A stretch of DNA of 64,000 nt from Bombyx mori (GCF_030269925.1 NC_085131.1:3982001-4046000); one strand, 5' to 3'; positions 1-11,813 are shown, counted from the first letter of the stretch. The notes: generated by a model not told the origin, from the sequence alone. Translations and numbers: made by a program.

Positions 1-210
1 TACATTTTCTCATAAACATTTAGATATTTAAATAATAAGATAAAAATGCATTATATATTCGCACTTTCTTAATCTTTTATTCTGTATTTTCATAATAATA
101 TCGAGCATGATGAGTTTTAGTATCATCAATTAAAGAAATGACTATAGTGATTTGTTTTTTTAAAATTGTCCTTAGCGAAATAAAAGGGAAAATAATGTGT
201 AATCTATACT

Positions 211-428
211 TCTATACTAATATATAAACCTACAGTGGTTTTTACGGATGTTCCGTTTTAACTACTGAACCATGCATCCGATTGACTTGAAACTTTATAT
301 CCATTTAGAAAATACATGGGCTTAATGGATAGGCTAATATTTATATGAGTGTGGGACTACCTAATAATAATGACAATAAATAATAATGGTGATTTTAAAT
401 GCCCAGCGAAGCGGGCGAGTACGGCTAG
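211..428 (+). mobile_element. Helitron-like non-autonomous element
   Basis: The element starts TCTATACTAATATATAAA and ends GGGCGAGTACGGCTAG before T, the CTAG|T end used by Helitrons. Related copies occur at 33308-33561 and, inverted, at 40472-40720 and 44675-44820. It lies in the polymerase epsilon intron upstream of the first visible exon. Confidence 0.6.
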
Positions 429-530
429 TTTATATATAATAACGTAATGAATTTAAGACTTAAAGTGTCAGCGATTAGGGTCGATTTTAGATTAACAAGC
501 GAACATTACGATATTAATGTATTTGGTCAG

Positions 531-3500
531 ATATTTCCACGTGCCGCTGGGCAACATGCCGGCGGACCCGACGCTGTTCGGCGCGGACCTGTTCTACGCC
601 CGCCACCTCGTCAAGCACAACTTCGTGCTCTGGTGCTCCAACCTCGAACGTCCGGACCTCGGAGGGAGAGAGATCGACGATAATAGGTGAATGTCGCTTT
701 GTTAACCTTTATAGCTGTAATGGTACTTGAAATTGATATCAACTTGTCATATCTTGAATAATTTAAATGAAGGCAGCCGTTGTAACTATACTGAAAACGT
801 AGAACTTATATCTCAAGGTGGGTGGCGCATTTACGTTGTAGATGTCTATGGGCTCCAGTAACCATTTAACACCAGGTGGGTTGTGAGCTGGTCCATCCAT
901 CTAAGCAAAAAAAAAAAGTGAATTTATCCTAGTATTACTAAAATCCTGCCTATACACACACATTTCAAAGTCATTATACAAAGCCACTCTAAATGTGTTT
1001 ACTGGTAGTGTATGACCCTCTACGTTTGCGCGCAGACTGGCGAGCGAGGCGGAGGAGGGCGGGGCGTGGAGCGGCGGCGCGGGCGGCGCGCACGGCGGCG
1101 TGTGCGTGGAGCTGGGGCTGGACGCGCTCAGCGTGTGCGCGCTGCTGCAGGCGCACCTCGTGCTGCAGGCGGAGGGCACCAGCGCCGCCACCGCCTTCGG
1201 GCACGCGCCCACCAGTCTACAGCACCTGCTCGACAACACCGGTACTCTCTAATCTCCCTGGCGACAACCATGTTGACGCACTGGCAACACTTCATCACGC
1301 CACTCATAGAGAAAGGGACTTTTTGGCGGGGACGCGAGGAGTGAAATCCTGTGATTTGTTTTATTTTGTCTATTTAGTGTTTCTTCAGGTTTAAATGTAT
1401 AATAACGGATGTGGGAAAATGAAACAAAGCCGCTGGACGTAACTTCTGGGGATCCCCCAAAATGTCCACTGAAAAAATCTCAGTAAATGACCACCATTTT
1501 GTTGAGATTAAATTTCATCTCATTTCATTTCATCCCAGTTGATTAATGTCTCAAATTAATCATCTTCATTTCATTTCGTTTCACTCCATAATATCATTTT
1601 TCATACAAATAAGAATATAAATTAAAATAAGACATAACTTAAAGGCCTTAGTTACCAGGTCATTAAATCCCTTTAAAAAAAAAGTCAAAGAGAATAATTT
1701 ATTGGACAAACCACTTATTACCGCTTAGACGACAAGCACTTACTAACAAACTAGGAAATTGCTTCGAATAACGTCAGAGGAACATTGTAGAAATTAATTA
1801 ATTTCATAATTTTTAATTTCGAAGAGGTAAGAGTCTTGAAAGACGAATTATGATGTGGATCGAACTAGGTAAAAAGTAAAATGGCTAGTCGTGTAGTAGT
1901 AAGGTCGAGACGATCGCATCTCCACTGGGAGCTTCGGGCACTAGTAGTCAATAGCCACGTAATCTCTCTAACATGTGTAAAATTATATTAATATTAATAT
2001 TAATTATAAACCGTAATAATAAATAGCTCCCGACCGTGACACATAGTATTGTATAGAAAACGCTTAACATCAGTGTGCTTAGTGCGAGTTTTTTTTAACC
2101 TATCGATCGCGTTAAAGTTAACTCAAATTTATATGCAGTTGGAACAGCGCCCCTATCGGCAACTCCACTTTGCAACTCCATACGAATTAAAGTTAACTTT
2201 TACGCGAACTATAAGTTAAAAAACTCGCACTAAGCGTACTGGTTGGTCACGAGGTCCTTCACTCACTTACACAATTAAAAATCCGAGGGCTAATATTGCT
2301 TCGTTAGAGCGGCCTTCCTAATGTTGGGAACTCGTATGATTGGTCCAAACTTCTCTTGTTCCATCTATAATATTGCGACATTTCGAAGTAATCCACATTA
2401 GAGGCACACAAAACCTCTCACTCTCTCACCTACGTCTCAAGGTGGGTGGCGGCATTTACGTTGTCTATGGGCCTGCGGTAACCACTTAACACCAGGTGGG
2501 CCTTGAGTTCGTCCACTCATCTAAGCAATAAAAATAAAAATAATTACTGCCAATGATGCTCAATAAAACACACCCTGTAGGTCCGAACGCGTCCCTCAAC
2601 TACGACGAGGCGGCTCAGTGCAGCGCCGCCTTCAAGATCCTGAGGACGATGGTCGCGTCCTGGCTCCGTGACGTCACGCAATACAAAAACGTCTTCGCAG
2701 ACTTCCAAATAACGCACTTCTACAGGTATGTAACCTCGTAGATCTGAGCACACATCAACTATCTCCTTCGAGATATAATATTTGATGATAGAGGCAGGAT
2801 ATAGATATATCTCGAGGGGTGAAATACTATTTGGGTTAAGTGATATATCGCTTAATACCCGACTTCTATCTTTGTAATTAAAGGTCGTTTTATTTGGTAT
2901 TAACATCAACAATTCGATGAACTTCAATTAAATTTACTCCATTTCAATACCTAAAGAAGTTTTTTTATTATGATATTTTATTCCAAATTTTAAACGGCTC
3001 TCTTGTAATGTTGTAAGTAAAAATGTCGCTTAAACCAAATAGCCTTTGACTCCGTCGATATATAATATGTAAAACTACATCCAGCTATGTGAGGTCGAGG
3101 TAGCATATCCTATGTTCCATTCAGGCCTATCACCCTCAGACACGATCCATCCGAGTGTTTTTAAGACATCCTTTGCTTATTATTATGAAGTCTTATCACT
3201 ACAACCGATCTCTTCCAGACAACCCTTTTATCATATCGTACAATAAGTATGTTGCGATGTTATCATTTTAATCAAGTAATAAATTCAGGTGGTTAAAAAC
3301 GCCGACGTCTCTGCTGTACGACCCGGCGCTTCGGCGCACCCTGTACAACCTGATGAAGAAGCTGTTCCTGATGCTGCTGGCGGAGTTCAGGCGGCTGGGC
3401 TCGGTGCTCGTGCACGCCGACTTCAACAAGATCCTGCTCAGCACTAAGAAGACTTCGGTCGTCGACGGAATAGGCAAGGAGGCTCAAATTAAAAGTTTCC

Positions 3501-6500
3501 CATAAATGAGAATCGCTCCTGTGTCCCATGGCAGAGCAACGTAGTGGTCCCGAGAGGTCCCTTTCCGTGCAGTACTCCACGTGAACCACTTGACGAGCGT
3601 CAAGTAAATCATCCTACTCCACCTTGTTCCCAGGATACGTAGAATTCGTAGTGCAGAGCATAAGGAATAAGGAACTGTTCCACGGCATCGATATTAGGTA
3701 CCGGCAGTGCTGGGTGCATCTGCTGTGGCTCGACGAGGCCAACTATGCGGGGATACAGGTATGATAAATTGAACTTAAAGACTCGACATAATAAGGTCGG
3801 TTATTCTATGTTTCTTCTGTAGTAAAAAAAAAATATGCACACCTAATTACAGTACTGATTCGGGACTTTTTAAGAGACATTTAACGTTTTTTTAAATTTT
3901 TTGTTTGACATGAGTACAATTATAGCTTAATAAGTAAGAAGTCGTCTTGGCCTAAAGGATAAGACGTGCGGTGTATTCGTGTTGAGCGATGCACCGTTGT
4001 TTCTGGAAAACCTCCAACATCCTACATTTTGAAGAATGCTTCCAGAACATTCCTAAGTTTCCAAAATGAAGTCTAATTTTCGTTTACTCGAACAGGGTAA
4101 ACTTCCGGAAGGCTTAACTGAAGTGGGATCTTCTCAAGTTCCTCCGAGCAACAACGAGGATGGCGACACTGATGAGGTACCTATTTTTATCTATCTACAC
4201 TTGACGCTTTATATTGTCGATGGCAATAATAATGTTAATTGACTCGTCGAGCTGTCATCTGACTATTATTGGACACTTGTGAATATACGTCACTTACATA
4301 CTGATTTAATTATTAGCGATTCAGTGCGGGCTCACAAAACGTCCCACGACCAGTAAAGTAAGTTTGCTCAAAGATAATTCAACCCGTGTGATCTAGTACA
4401 TACATGAGTTTAACTTATACTGTGTCTTTCGAGGCCTCTACGGCTCTCTATCTAATGTATCAGTTTTAGATTTAAATGTTATTTTTTGTTATTTTTTTTT
4501 ATACCTTTGCCTTGAGAGGCTATTTTAGCTTTACCCTAGCCTGTAGGTGAGCTCACGGGGCTCAAACCGGTAGTGTTACTAACACCGGCCCTAGCAAGAA
4601 AAGCGCTTCGCAGAATCTAGCACCGGATCGCAAAAGCGACCCACCGAGAGACTAAGTGGGCTGTGTCTATGGGTTAATTTACTCTCCGAGCCGCGAGCCG
4701 CAAGCGACGGGTTCTGTTAAAAAAAGACTCGCTTTTGATAATAATCGATTGAAATCTTAAACAGGAGAGTTCGATAGTGATGCACTGGAACCTGGCCAAG
4801 TTCCTGCCGGGCTTCGTCCGGGAGCAGTTCGTGTCCGCCGTGGCCGGGTACCTGGCCGCCGCCCGCACGCGCCCCGCCGACCTGCCCGCCCTGCTGCGCG
4901 GCGAGATCTCACAGAAACTGTTCCGGTCAGTACGCCCGCCCCGCCCGCTGCTATACTACAATACAATTTTCACCTCGGCAGCTCAAACATGCCGCTTTTG
5001 CTGCGAGACAAAAGTGAACAAATCGCGATTTTGATTCGAGAGTGGGTGGCTTTTTAATTTTTCAATCTTCAGTGCCACGAATTGGCATTGTTCAGCCATA
5101 AATTTGAAACATTCGAATTTTACTGTGCTTTGTCTCTCAAAAAGAGAGCGAAAAAACCTCTTCGAAATTCGATTTTGGAATTCGACCTCAAAGAAAACAC
5201 TTTGGAAACACGTAATACCCTAAAATTTAAAGATATTTGTAATCAAGAAATTACGTTTTTTTTTAATTGTTATTTTAATGCTGAAGTGAAAAGTTATGTG
5301 TGCTACACGAGAGCAAAGTTTTTTGCATCTAAAATAATAGTACTTTAGACCTTCAGTCGTCGATAATTAGACAACATTTCAAGTCAATCAAACGTCTTGA
5401 AGTTAATGAAAATAAAGTTGAAGAATTCCGATACATAAATATACGAAGACAGAAGATAGTACTAATGATACCTTTGATGATGGAATGGAAAAAATCGATC
5501 CTGATTTTAAAAAAGTCATATTTTTCAAAAGTTTTATTAGAATTATTTACGTTTCACCATGTTAGTACAGCTAAATGAAACGATAGTTTCATAAAAGATA
5601 AATTTTTTTTTTAACCAGCAATGAATCGCAAAATCAAAAACAGCTGATGCTCGGGTCAACGAACGCCCGGGCGCGGCGCGACGCGGACTCACGTGATCTC
5701 ACAAATACTTAATTACAACATTTGTCTAAATAACTCAATCATCAAAGGTGTCATTAGTACTATCGTCTGTCTTAGTTTTCGGAAGTGGTCTAATACCCAG
5801 TATAGATACAAGTATAGGTTATGAAAGCGTGTTAAACAATAATATTGAATATAATGTTAAATATAAATCTGGGATGTTAGAATTAAGAAAGACGATTCAA
5901 TATAACTAAGTAAAGGCTGCTCTGTGCTGAAGAACAGTTATAAAGAAAATCAGATAAAAAATTCTGTGTAAACTACAGGTACTATTGCGTTTGTTCATTT
6001 ATATTAAGAATTTAAAAAAAAACGCTATAAATATGTAATGATTATATCATATATTCAACAATATTCATACTCACATGTTCGGCTGTGTTGTTATCGTCAG
6101 TGATACTGACGAGGACCCGATATAGATTACAATGACTTAAACAAATCGTTGACTACAGAGACATATAAATTAGGTACTTAAGCTTTGTATAGATTTAGTT
6201 AATAAAACTTATCGATGTATTGTCGACAGAGTAACGGAGAAGATAAACTCGCGGATGCCGACGCTCCGGCTGTCGGACATCGGGCCGCAGCCCGGCCTCA
6301 AGGCGGACGCGCTCAGTGACGTCACGCCCGCCCTGCTCTTCGTCAACGCCGTCTGCAAAGTGTTCTCCCTCGATCCGACCTTAGACGAAGAGGTGAATGT
6401 CAATTAAGATTTACTAATATCTTTAAACGAGCAAGTCTTGTATATAAATATATATATAATCTGAACCTCGAAAACGGCTCCAACGAAATTTAGTATACAG

Positions 6501-9500
6501 GGGATTTCGGGGGCGATAAATCGATCTAGCTACGATTTATTTTCAGAAAATATTGTTTCATTCGTGTTTTCGATAATCCACTTTATCAATAATTTTGATT
6601 TTTTCTTTAAAATTATTATTTCATTATTCTGTCGGTAAGATCGAAAATTATTATTCATATTTCATCATTTTATCAATATGTAATTCGTATTTAAATATAA
6701 TTTCTAAAAAATATAATTTATCAACAAAAAAAAAAATACCGAGCAAGGCTCGGTCATTCTCTAGTACATAATTGCAAGAGACTGACTCGGTGGTGCAGTA
6801 CTGACTGTTGCGCCAAGGGTCGTGGGTTCGATTCCCACATCAGGCTAACGTTGTGCGATGAACAGGTTTGTTTGCTCTTCGTCTGAGTGATTATCTATAC
6901 TTCTATACTAATATTATAAAGAGGAAAGATTTGTTTGTTTGTTTGTATTGAATAGGCTCCGAAACTAATGAATCGATTTGAAAAATTCTTTCACTGTTTG
7001 GAAGCTACACTATTCCCGAGTGACATATCATCTTTTTTGAAAAAAACTAACTACTAAAACTCCAATAATGTAACCCAAGATGTAAAAAATTTACCTAAAT
7101 TGTTCTTTACATCGCGTGCCCTGCGAAAACTATTGATGATAGAATAAAATAATGTACTACAACTTTGTAGAACACATTATTATTTACAAGAAGTGTCGCG
7201 ACAGCATATGTCTAACTATTATAGTTATGCCGCAATAAGTGTTCTTATAATTAAAAAAATAAAACAACGTCAAATATCGTTAAATTTGTTGTTAAAAACC
7301 CGCGCGTAACCGGAGCGGACCGTTATCTATATATTTTTATATTTAAAACATATATAAGTATGTATGTCAGACTCTGGTACACATAACACGGAATCTTAAT
7401 GTGAGACCCGAAGACTGTGCGTGATTTATTCACAGTTGTTATTATTATTATTATATTATATTATATATATTTTAACGGCCGTCTGGTGTAGTGGTAAGTG
7501 ACATGGTCACTACACAAGGGGGTCGCGGTTTCGAACCCCGCCAAGGGGAGATATTTGTATGGCTTTTCCAGGGTTATGGATGTATATTAAATATATGTAT
7601 GTGTATAATAAAAATCTTACATTTATTTCCGTTATCTGGTACCTGTAACACAAGTTCTTTACGAACTTATCACGGGACCAGTTAACGTGGCGTGATTGTT
7701 AGTAAATATTTATTTATTTATTTATTTATTATAAGTACGTACGGTAAGTCCGCACCGGTAGGCTACACGTTCCGGTTTGAACGGTGGCACGGTTTTTTTT
7801 TAAATTATATTATATAAATGAGTCTTCGGTCTTCAGAGCTAAGAAAAGTATGTCCTTTGCAAACGTCAGATGTCTACGTATAAACAAATTTGCGTACGAA
7901 AATTCTGCTTCTCTTTCGCTTATAATTAACCTTGTGCCGAAATGAATTTTAATATCGTGCCTGTCTGTAAACTCCTACAATTCTAATTCATCTAAAAGTG
8001 AATAATGTACTTAGCAATATGCCTCCGTCTAGATACATATTTCAATAACGACAAATTGAGTCGTCTATTATCAAAGGTGGCAATCTGTGCATTTGGACAA
8101 AAAAATGTTATTGATATGTCAATACAGATTGATTTGAATATAATCATCTCCTTTTTTTTTTTTTTTTTATTTCCCTTGTAGGCAGACGAGCATACGGCCC
8201 ACCTGATGGTGAGTGGTTACCGTCGCCCATGGACTTCAGCAATGCCAGGGGCAGAGCCAAGCCGCTGCCTACCGAACCTCCTTCAAAGAATACGGTTCAA
8301 AACCTGTATTAAATAAAGTATTAACTTAACCTGTTATTTATCTAAGATGTCGTTCAGAAGAGTTTTATGACTGCCAATAGAATACAAAGTCAATAATTCG
8401 TTTTTCTGATTTACCAATAATTGTCCAAAAGTCACATTGCCGGCTTTGATAATAGTCGACTCAATTGATGAAATGTTATCTATTTATTAAGTTCAAATCA
8501 AGAATATTAACAAGTAAGTTATAATTTTTTTCTGCACGCTTGTTATCAACTTAAATTTGGACGTGATGTACGTATGTAACTTTAAATTCTCTAATTGTTG
8601 TATTAATACGTTTTATCCTAGTTTATTTCTGAGGAAAATACGATGGCAACATCGAGGCGATGTAATAATTATGTTAGCAGACGTTGAGACAACTGTTATA
8701 ATATACAATTGAGATTTGGACCTCACGTCTCAAGGCGGCATTGGCGTTTTTATATCGACAATGACCGGTACACTTAAGAGCGAGTCTGTGAGTTCGTTTA
8801 TCCATCGTGAAAGGTTCGAGTACATACAACTTAAGACTATGATATTGAAGTTTTTTAATTTATTTATACTAGTAGACCCCGGTAGTCGAAATTCGACTAG
8901 AAATAGTTGAAATTATAAGTTTGTACACTATTATTATGGAGGGTGGAGGTAAGGAGAACCGTCTGACTATGGGAGAAGCTTGAAAAAGTGTCCGACTTTC
9001 AGCACTAAATAACGATTCAAAAATCCTCCAGAATGACGCTAGCATAGGCACAGGGTATGGTATGAATTGAGCAGTTTTTAACTGATTGTAGTATGCTGAG
9101 TTAGGAAATTTAATGTATTTAGTGACAATGTAATATACAAGACCTCACATGTTTACGTAGTCTAAACGAATTTCGTCAATATAACCTAAAATTATTGCTG
9201 TGGTAAAACATGGAGACATCGATTGCATTTTCTTATCAGCTTTAAATAAAATACTTTTTGTGATTTTGTAGTGCTTACAGTTCTTTCGTCCTTTTTTATT
9301 TCTCTATGTTATTCTGATAACTTTCAGCGCCTTTTTTAAAATTTACCCGGTTGCTACAGTAGCGCCACCCTTATTTAGCACACACAGCGTCGGTTCTCCT
9401 TACCTCTACCCTCCATGCACCCAGTATAGATGTGACAAACACCTGACAGATGACGCTGGTGCGGCGCAACCTGCTCCGTCTGATCGGCGTGGGCGAGTTC

Positions 9501-11813
9501 AGCAGCGCGGCGGAGTGGCGCGAGCCGTGCGCCGCGTGCGTGCTGACCGAGCTCACGTGCCGCGTGTGCAACCACTGCCGCGACCTCGACCTGTGCAGGG
9601 ACGCGCGAGACGACACGGAACGGTAACCTTTTTTTTTTCGGGCCTGGGCCGAACCTCCTACGATGGTATGTGGGACTTGACGATCTGCAAAGTGTTGGGA
9701 GCAGACCGCGGGCCCAAGGAATTTTAGGGCCCTACCGCACTAAACGACTCCCCTGCACTCTTACACCCGACGTCCGATCTCCGTCCGGGGTCAGAACCCG
9801 GTCAGAGTAGGAGGGTTCCCGCGGTCAACACTACAACCAGATACGCGACGCTACCCCGAGGACGCCCGACCGACGGGTCGTCGAGGCGATAGTCGACGGA
9901 ACGGTAACCGACCCAACCCCGCACCAACCACGATTCAGTGATAATTCAAATAACCTGTTTTAGTAATAATTCGAAAGAGTTTATGCTCGTATGCCAGTCT
10001 GCCTACAAGGGCAATAAAAAAAATTCAGCGAATGATGAATTTAAATCGATTTGAATCGAATCGAATTTTAGCCGAGAACACTAATTTATTGAAGTGAAAC
10101 TTCTTTAGGTACGTTAAAAGTAAAATTTAACTCTCTACAGATTTACGGCTAGAAAGATACAGATTTTAGGAACAGCGAGATTGAGAAAATAGATAGCGTC
10201 TGGTGAACCACTCGACTCGGTGGAGAGAGGGAAACGGCAAAGGCGAAAGTTCCTATTACACTATCACTATTACAAGAGAAAGATTTAAGAATGAAAAATG
10301 AAGAAAATCACAATACCACACAACACAAAAGAAGTTTCACTTCTTTCACGTGCACCAAGTTGCACGCGTACCATTTTTATTATTTTTATTAATGAATATT
10401 AGATTAAATAGTAAACAATGTTTTTGAGAATAATTAAGTGACCAATCATCTGGCCAAACATGTGTTTTGTAGATTATGAGAGAGCTGAAATTTCAGTATT
10501 TCTAAAGCACGTGTAGAACATTGTGTTATGTTTATTTTCAGTCCGGCGTGTTTATGTCCAACTTGTGGAACAGCATATGATAATCAGGAAATAGAATGGC
10601 GACTAATCGAGACGATGAACAAACGTACGATGGCGTATACGCTGCAAGATCTTATATGTAGCCGATGTCACCAGGTATTAATAATTAAATATTACACATT
10701 CATTGTTCGAGTATGCACACCCGGCACCCACCATTATCGATGTAAGTTTTAAGGCTGCCCAGACGTAACAGCGCCTAATAAGTATGTTAGCACTATAGGA
10801 AACACTGCAATGGAGTGTTAATTATTTCAATCCCACTTCGATAAAGCGGCACGACACGAGAACCCTCTCATCGTGGCCGCCGGTAACTACATTCCCGATC
10901 CTGCGGACAGAATGGAAAGCCGTCGACGTCGCCTAAAACACGTCATCTCGGATCCTCCCGATCCACTAACGGTGCTTCTAGGTACTTCAAGCACCGGTCA
11001 CCGTTCTCGTCGAACCCGTCGCTTGCGACGAAGGGCTCGACGAGTAAATTAACTCTCAGACACAGCCCACTGAGTTTCTCGCCGGATCTTCTCAGTGGGT
11101 CGCGTTTCCGATCCGGTGGTAGATTCTGCGAAGCACGGCTCTTGCTAGGGTTCGTGTTAGCAACGTCATCAGGTTTGAGCCCCGTGAGCTCACCTACAAA
11201 AGTTAGGGTTACGCTGATATAGCCTCTCAAGGCTCTCAGCTTAGGTAGGGAAAAAAAAAAAAAAAAAGAAAAAAAAAATTTCAATTATTCTGTGACTAAG
11301 CTAAATCGAAATACCCCATAGCCACATCACAAAATGACTAAATGAGGAAGCCCATCTCAAAAGCTCATTATTTTTAATATTTTACTACAATAATACTATT
11401 TTCATAGAATAATTAATTTTTAATGATGGTGTGTAAAAGTCAACTACAGCTTTCTATTAAACCTCCTTTAGTAAGAAATAACATTCTTTAGCACTCCGAG
11501 TAAGAAGTTGATGTGGTTCTTTAAAGGAAGAAATAAAGGAATGTATACCTTATGGGATTGTGAGCAGACTGCATATACATATATAAAGACTAGGAAAAAA
11601 TGTTTGGTTACTTGCGGAATTTGAATCTATGTATATTTCTTCCAGGTAAAACGTGAGAATTTGTCTGTGGTCTGTGATTGTGCTGGAGATTTTTCGCTGA
11701 TGGTTCCCGTAACAGAGATCAAAGACCAACTAATGACTTTTAAGACAATAGCCGAATATTATCAGATGCCATTATTGTTAGAACAAATTGACTTTAATCT
11801 TAAAAACATGTGA
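531..11813 (+). CDS. PolE1: DNA polymerase epsilon catalytic subunit, C-terminal part (11 exons)
   Basis: This is the large catalytic subunit of the leading-strand replicase. The exons seen cover the C-terminal inactive-polymerase half and the zinc-finger tail that binds the B subunit. Exons: 531-686, 1036-1241, 2581-2725, 3289-3473, 3634-3758, 4096-4176, 4765-4925, 6230-6392, 9450-9622, 10542-10674 and 11646-11813 (TGA). All junctions keep frame and give about 564 residues. Recognisable family stretches are [65 protein letters not shown] and [11 protein letters not shown]. Cysteine pairs CRVC and CPTC make the first C-terminal finger; CSRC and CDC make the second. Every intron is GT-AG except the one after 3473, which begins GC. 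Early exons are very GC-rich and the last two are AT-rich. The N-terminal exonuclease and polymerase half lies to the left of the window. Confidence 0.93.
771..918 (+). mobile_element. Bm1-type SINE, 3' part
   Basis: The body segment with TATCTCAAGGTGGGTGGCGC and the tail ACACCAGGTGGG...ATCTAAGCAAAAAAAA matches the many other copies in this window. It is truncated at its 5' end. Confidence 0.85.
1311..1600 (+). repeat. Dispersed repeat, TTTTTGGCGGG family, copy 1
   Basis: This 290-bp unit begins GACTTTTTGGCGGGGACGCG, contains GCCGCTGGACGTAACTTCT and ends in TTTCATTTCA repeats. Copies are at 51440-51715 (same strand) and 53415-53765 (inverted). Its class is not clear to me; no coding potential is visible. 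Confidence 0.7.
2077..2235. mobile_element. Foldback MITE, GCTTAGTGCGAG family
   Basis: The ends GCTTAGTGCGAGTTTTTT and AAAAAACTCGCACTAAGC are inverted repeats extended by internal GTTAACT...GCAGTTGGAAC pairs, so the whole 159 bp can fold back. Relatives lie at 17280-17370 (half), 32411-32570 and 34240-34352. Confidence 0.75.
2430..2540 (+). mobile_element. Bm1-type SINE, 3' part
   Basis: A 5'-truncated copy ending GTCCACTCATCTAAGCAATAAAAATAAAAA. It stops about 40 bp upstream of a polymerase epsilon exon acceptor at 2580. Confidence 0.8.
3941..4005 (+). mobile_element. Bm1-type SINE, tRNA-like head fragment
   Basis: CTTGGCCTAAAGGATAAGAC then ATTCGTGTTGAGCGATGCAC match the head of the full Bm1 copies at 34602-35041 and 55423-55866. 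Only the head is present. Confidence 0.65.
4494..4715 (-). mobile_element. LINE 3' tail, GAGAGGCTAT family
   Basis: Reverse-oriented tail with the landmarks CTTGAGAGGCTATTTTAGC, GTGAGCTCACGGGGCTCAAA and GCAGAATCTAG. The same family occurs at 10830-11278, 35250-35500, 36700-37060, 56895-57030 and 63628-64000. Confidence 0.7.
4926..6229. other. Polymerase epsilon intron without recognisable genes
   Basis: AT-rich, with one weak 88-codon plus-strand open frame (5082-5348) that matches nothing I know. A short GC-rich islet at 5640-5695 (GGGCGCGGCGCGACGCGG) stands out, but it has stops in the frame needed to join the flanking exons. Confidence 0.5.
6420..6764 (+). mobile_element. Helitron, non-autonomous, with 3' hairpin
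   Basis: It begins TCTTTAAACGAGCAAGTCTT and ends with the hairpin CCGAGC-AAG-GCTCGG (6739-6753) followed by CTAG at 6761-6764 and the T of the target. These are the hallmarks of Helitron 3' ends. A second copy is at 36049-36342. Confidence 0.85.
6771..6890 (+). mobile_element. tRNA-derived SINE (GACTCGGTGGTGCAG type)
   Basis: The A-box-like CGGTGGTGCAGTACTG and B-box-like GGGTTCGATTCCCAC mark a Pol III promoter. The sequence continues into non-tRNA SINE body (TGCGATGAACAGGTTTGTTT). No acceptor-stem pairing, so it is not a functional tRNA gene. Confidence 0.65.
7476..7733 (+). mobile_element. tRNA-derived SINE with TTTA-repeat tail
   Basis: A-box TGGTGTAGTGGTAAGTG and B-box GGTTTCGAACCCCGCC are followed by a body with ACGGGACCAGTTAACGTGGC and a TATTTATTTATTTATTTATT tail. 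This is the common lepidopteran SINE layout. Confidence 0.75.
8058..8462. mobile_element. MITE with GAGTCG terminal repeats, interrupted by a LINE tail
   Basis: Terminal inverted repeats GAGTCGTCTATTATCAAAGG and its complement at the right are flanked by a 4-bp duplication AATT (8054-8057 and 8463-8466). The uninterrupted relative at 22718-22993 shows the original layout. The insertion at 8154-8277 has its own 6-bp duplication CTCCTT. Confidence 0.85.
8154..8277 (-). mobile_element. LINE 3' tail nested in a MITE
   Basis: Poly(T) at the left, then CCTTGTAGGCAGACGAGCAT and ACCTGATGGTGAGTGGTTAC, identical in kind to 37305-37430 and the tail of 42256-42650. CTCCTT is duplicated on both sides. 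Confidence 0.85.
9450..9622 (+). CDS. PolE1: Polymerase epsilon exon encoding the start of the first C-terminal Cys finger
   Basis: The exon reads from [17 protein letters not shown] to RDARDDTER and contains the CRVC pair. It matters because its 5' splice site (CG|GTAACC) sits inside a 14-bp sequence that recurs exactly at 9896-9909, on the far side of a 267-bp retroposon. Using the first donor keeps frame with the next exon at 10542, where the CG|T codon is completed. The second donor would add retroposon sequence to the mRNA. Confidence 0.9.
9629..9895 (-). mobile_element. Truncated retroposon at a polymerase epsilon splice donor
   Basis: A 267-bp insert beginning with poly(T), so antisense to the gene. 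It is flanked by a perfect 14-bp duplication ACGGAACGGTAACC at 9615-9628 and 9896-9909. The body is GC-rich (GACGCCCGACCGACGGGTCG) and resembles LINE 3' sequence. Target-primed insertion with 5' truncation is the natural explanation. Confidence 0.85.
10094..10380. repeat. Repeat with GAAGTGAAACTTCTTT ends
   Basis: The left end GAAGTGAAACTTCTTTA and the inverted AAGAAGTTTCACTTCTTTCACGTG near the right end frame this segment. A related segment is at 61660-62024. Confidence 0.6.
10830..11278 (+). mobile_element. LINE 3' tail with poly(A), GAGAGGCTAT family
   Basis: A long copy ending in TAGGGAAAAAAAAA-type A-rich sequence from about 11250. It holds the landmarks ACGGTGCTTCTAGGTACTTC, GGATCTTCTCAGTGGGTCGC and AGCCCCGTGAGCTCACCTAC. 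Confidence 0.75.

Noticed and set aside
993..1394. Long GC-rich open frames on both strands over polymerase epsilon and myosin exons
   Set aside because: They overlap confirmed exons in other frames, are arginine- and proline-rich, and cross splice sites; they are shadows of GC-rich codons.
5640..5695. GC-rich islet that might be an extra polymerase epsilon exon
   Set aside because: Neighbouring exons join in frame without it, and it has stop codons in the frame required.
6771..6850. Possible tRNA gene with A- and B-box
   Set aside because: No acceptor stem or plausible anticodon arm, and the sequence runs into SINE body, so I list it as a tRNA-derived SINE.
7476..7550. Possible tRNA gene (TGGTGTAGTGG / GGTTTCGAACC)
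   Set aside because: It continues into the typical lepidopteran SINE body with a TTTA-repeat tail and lacks a closed cloverleaf.
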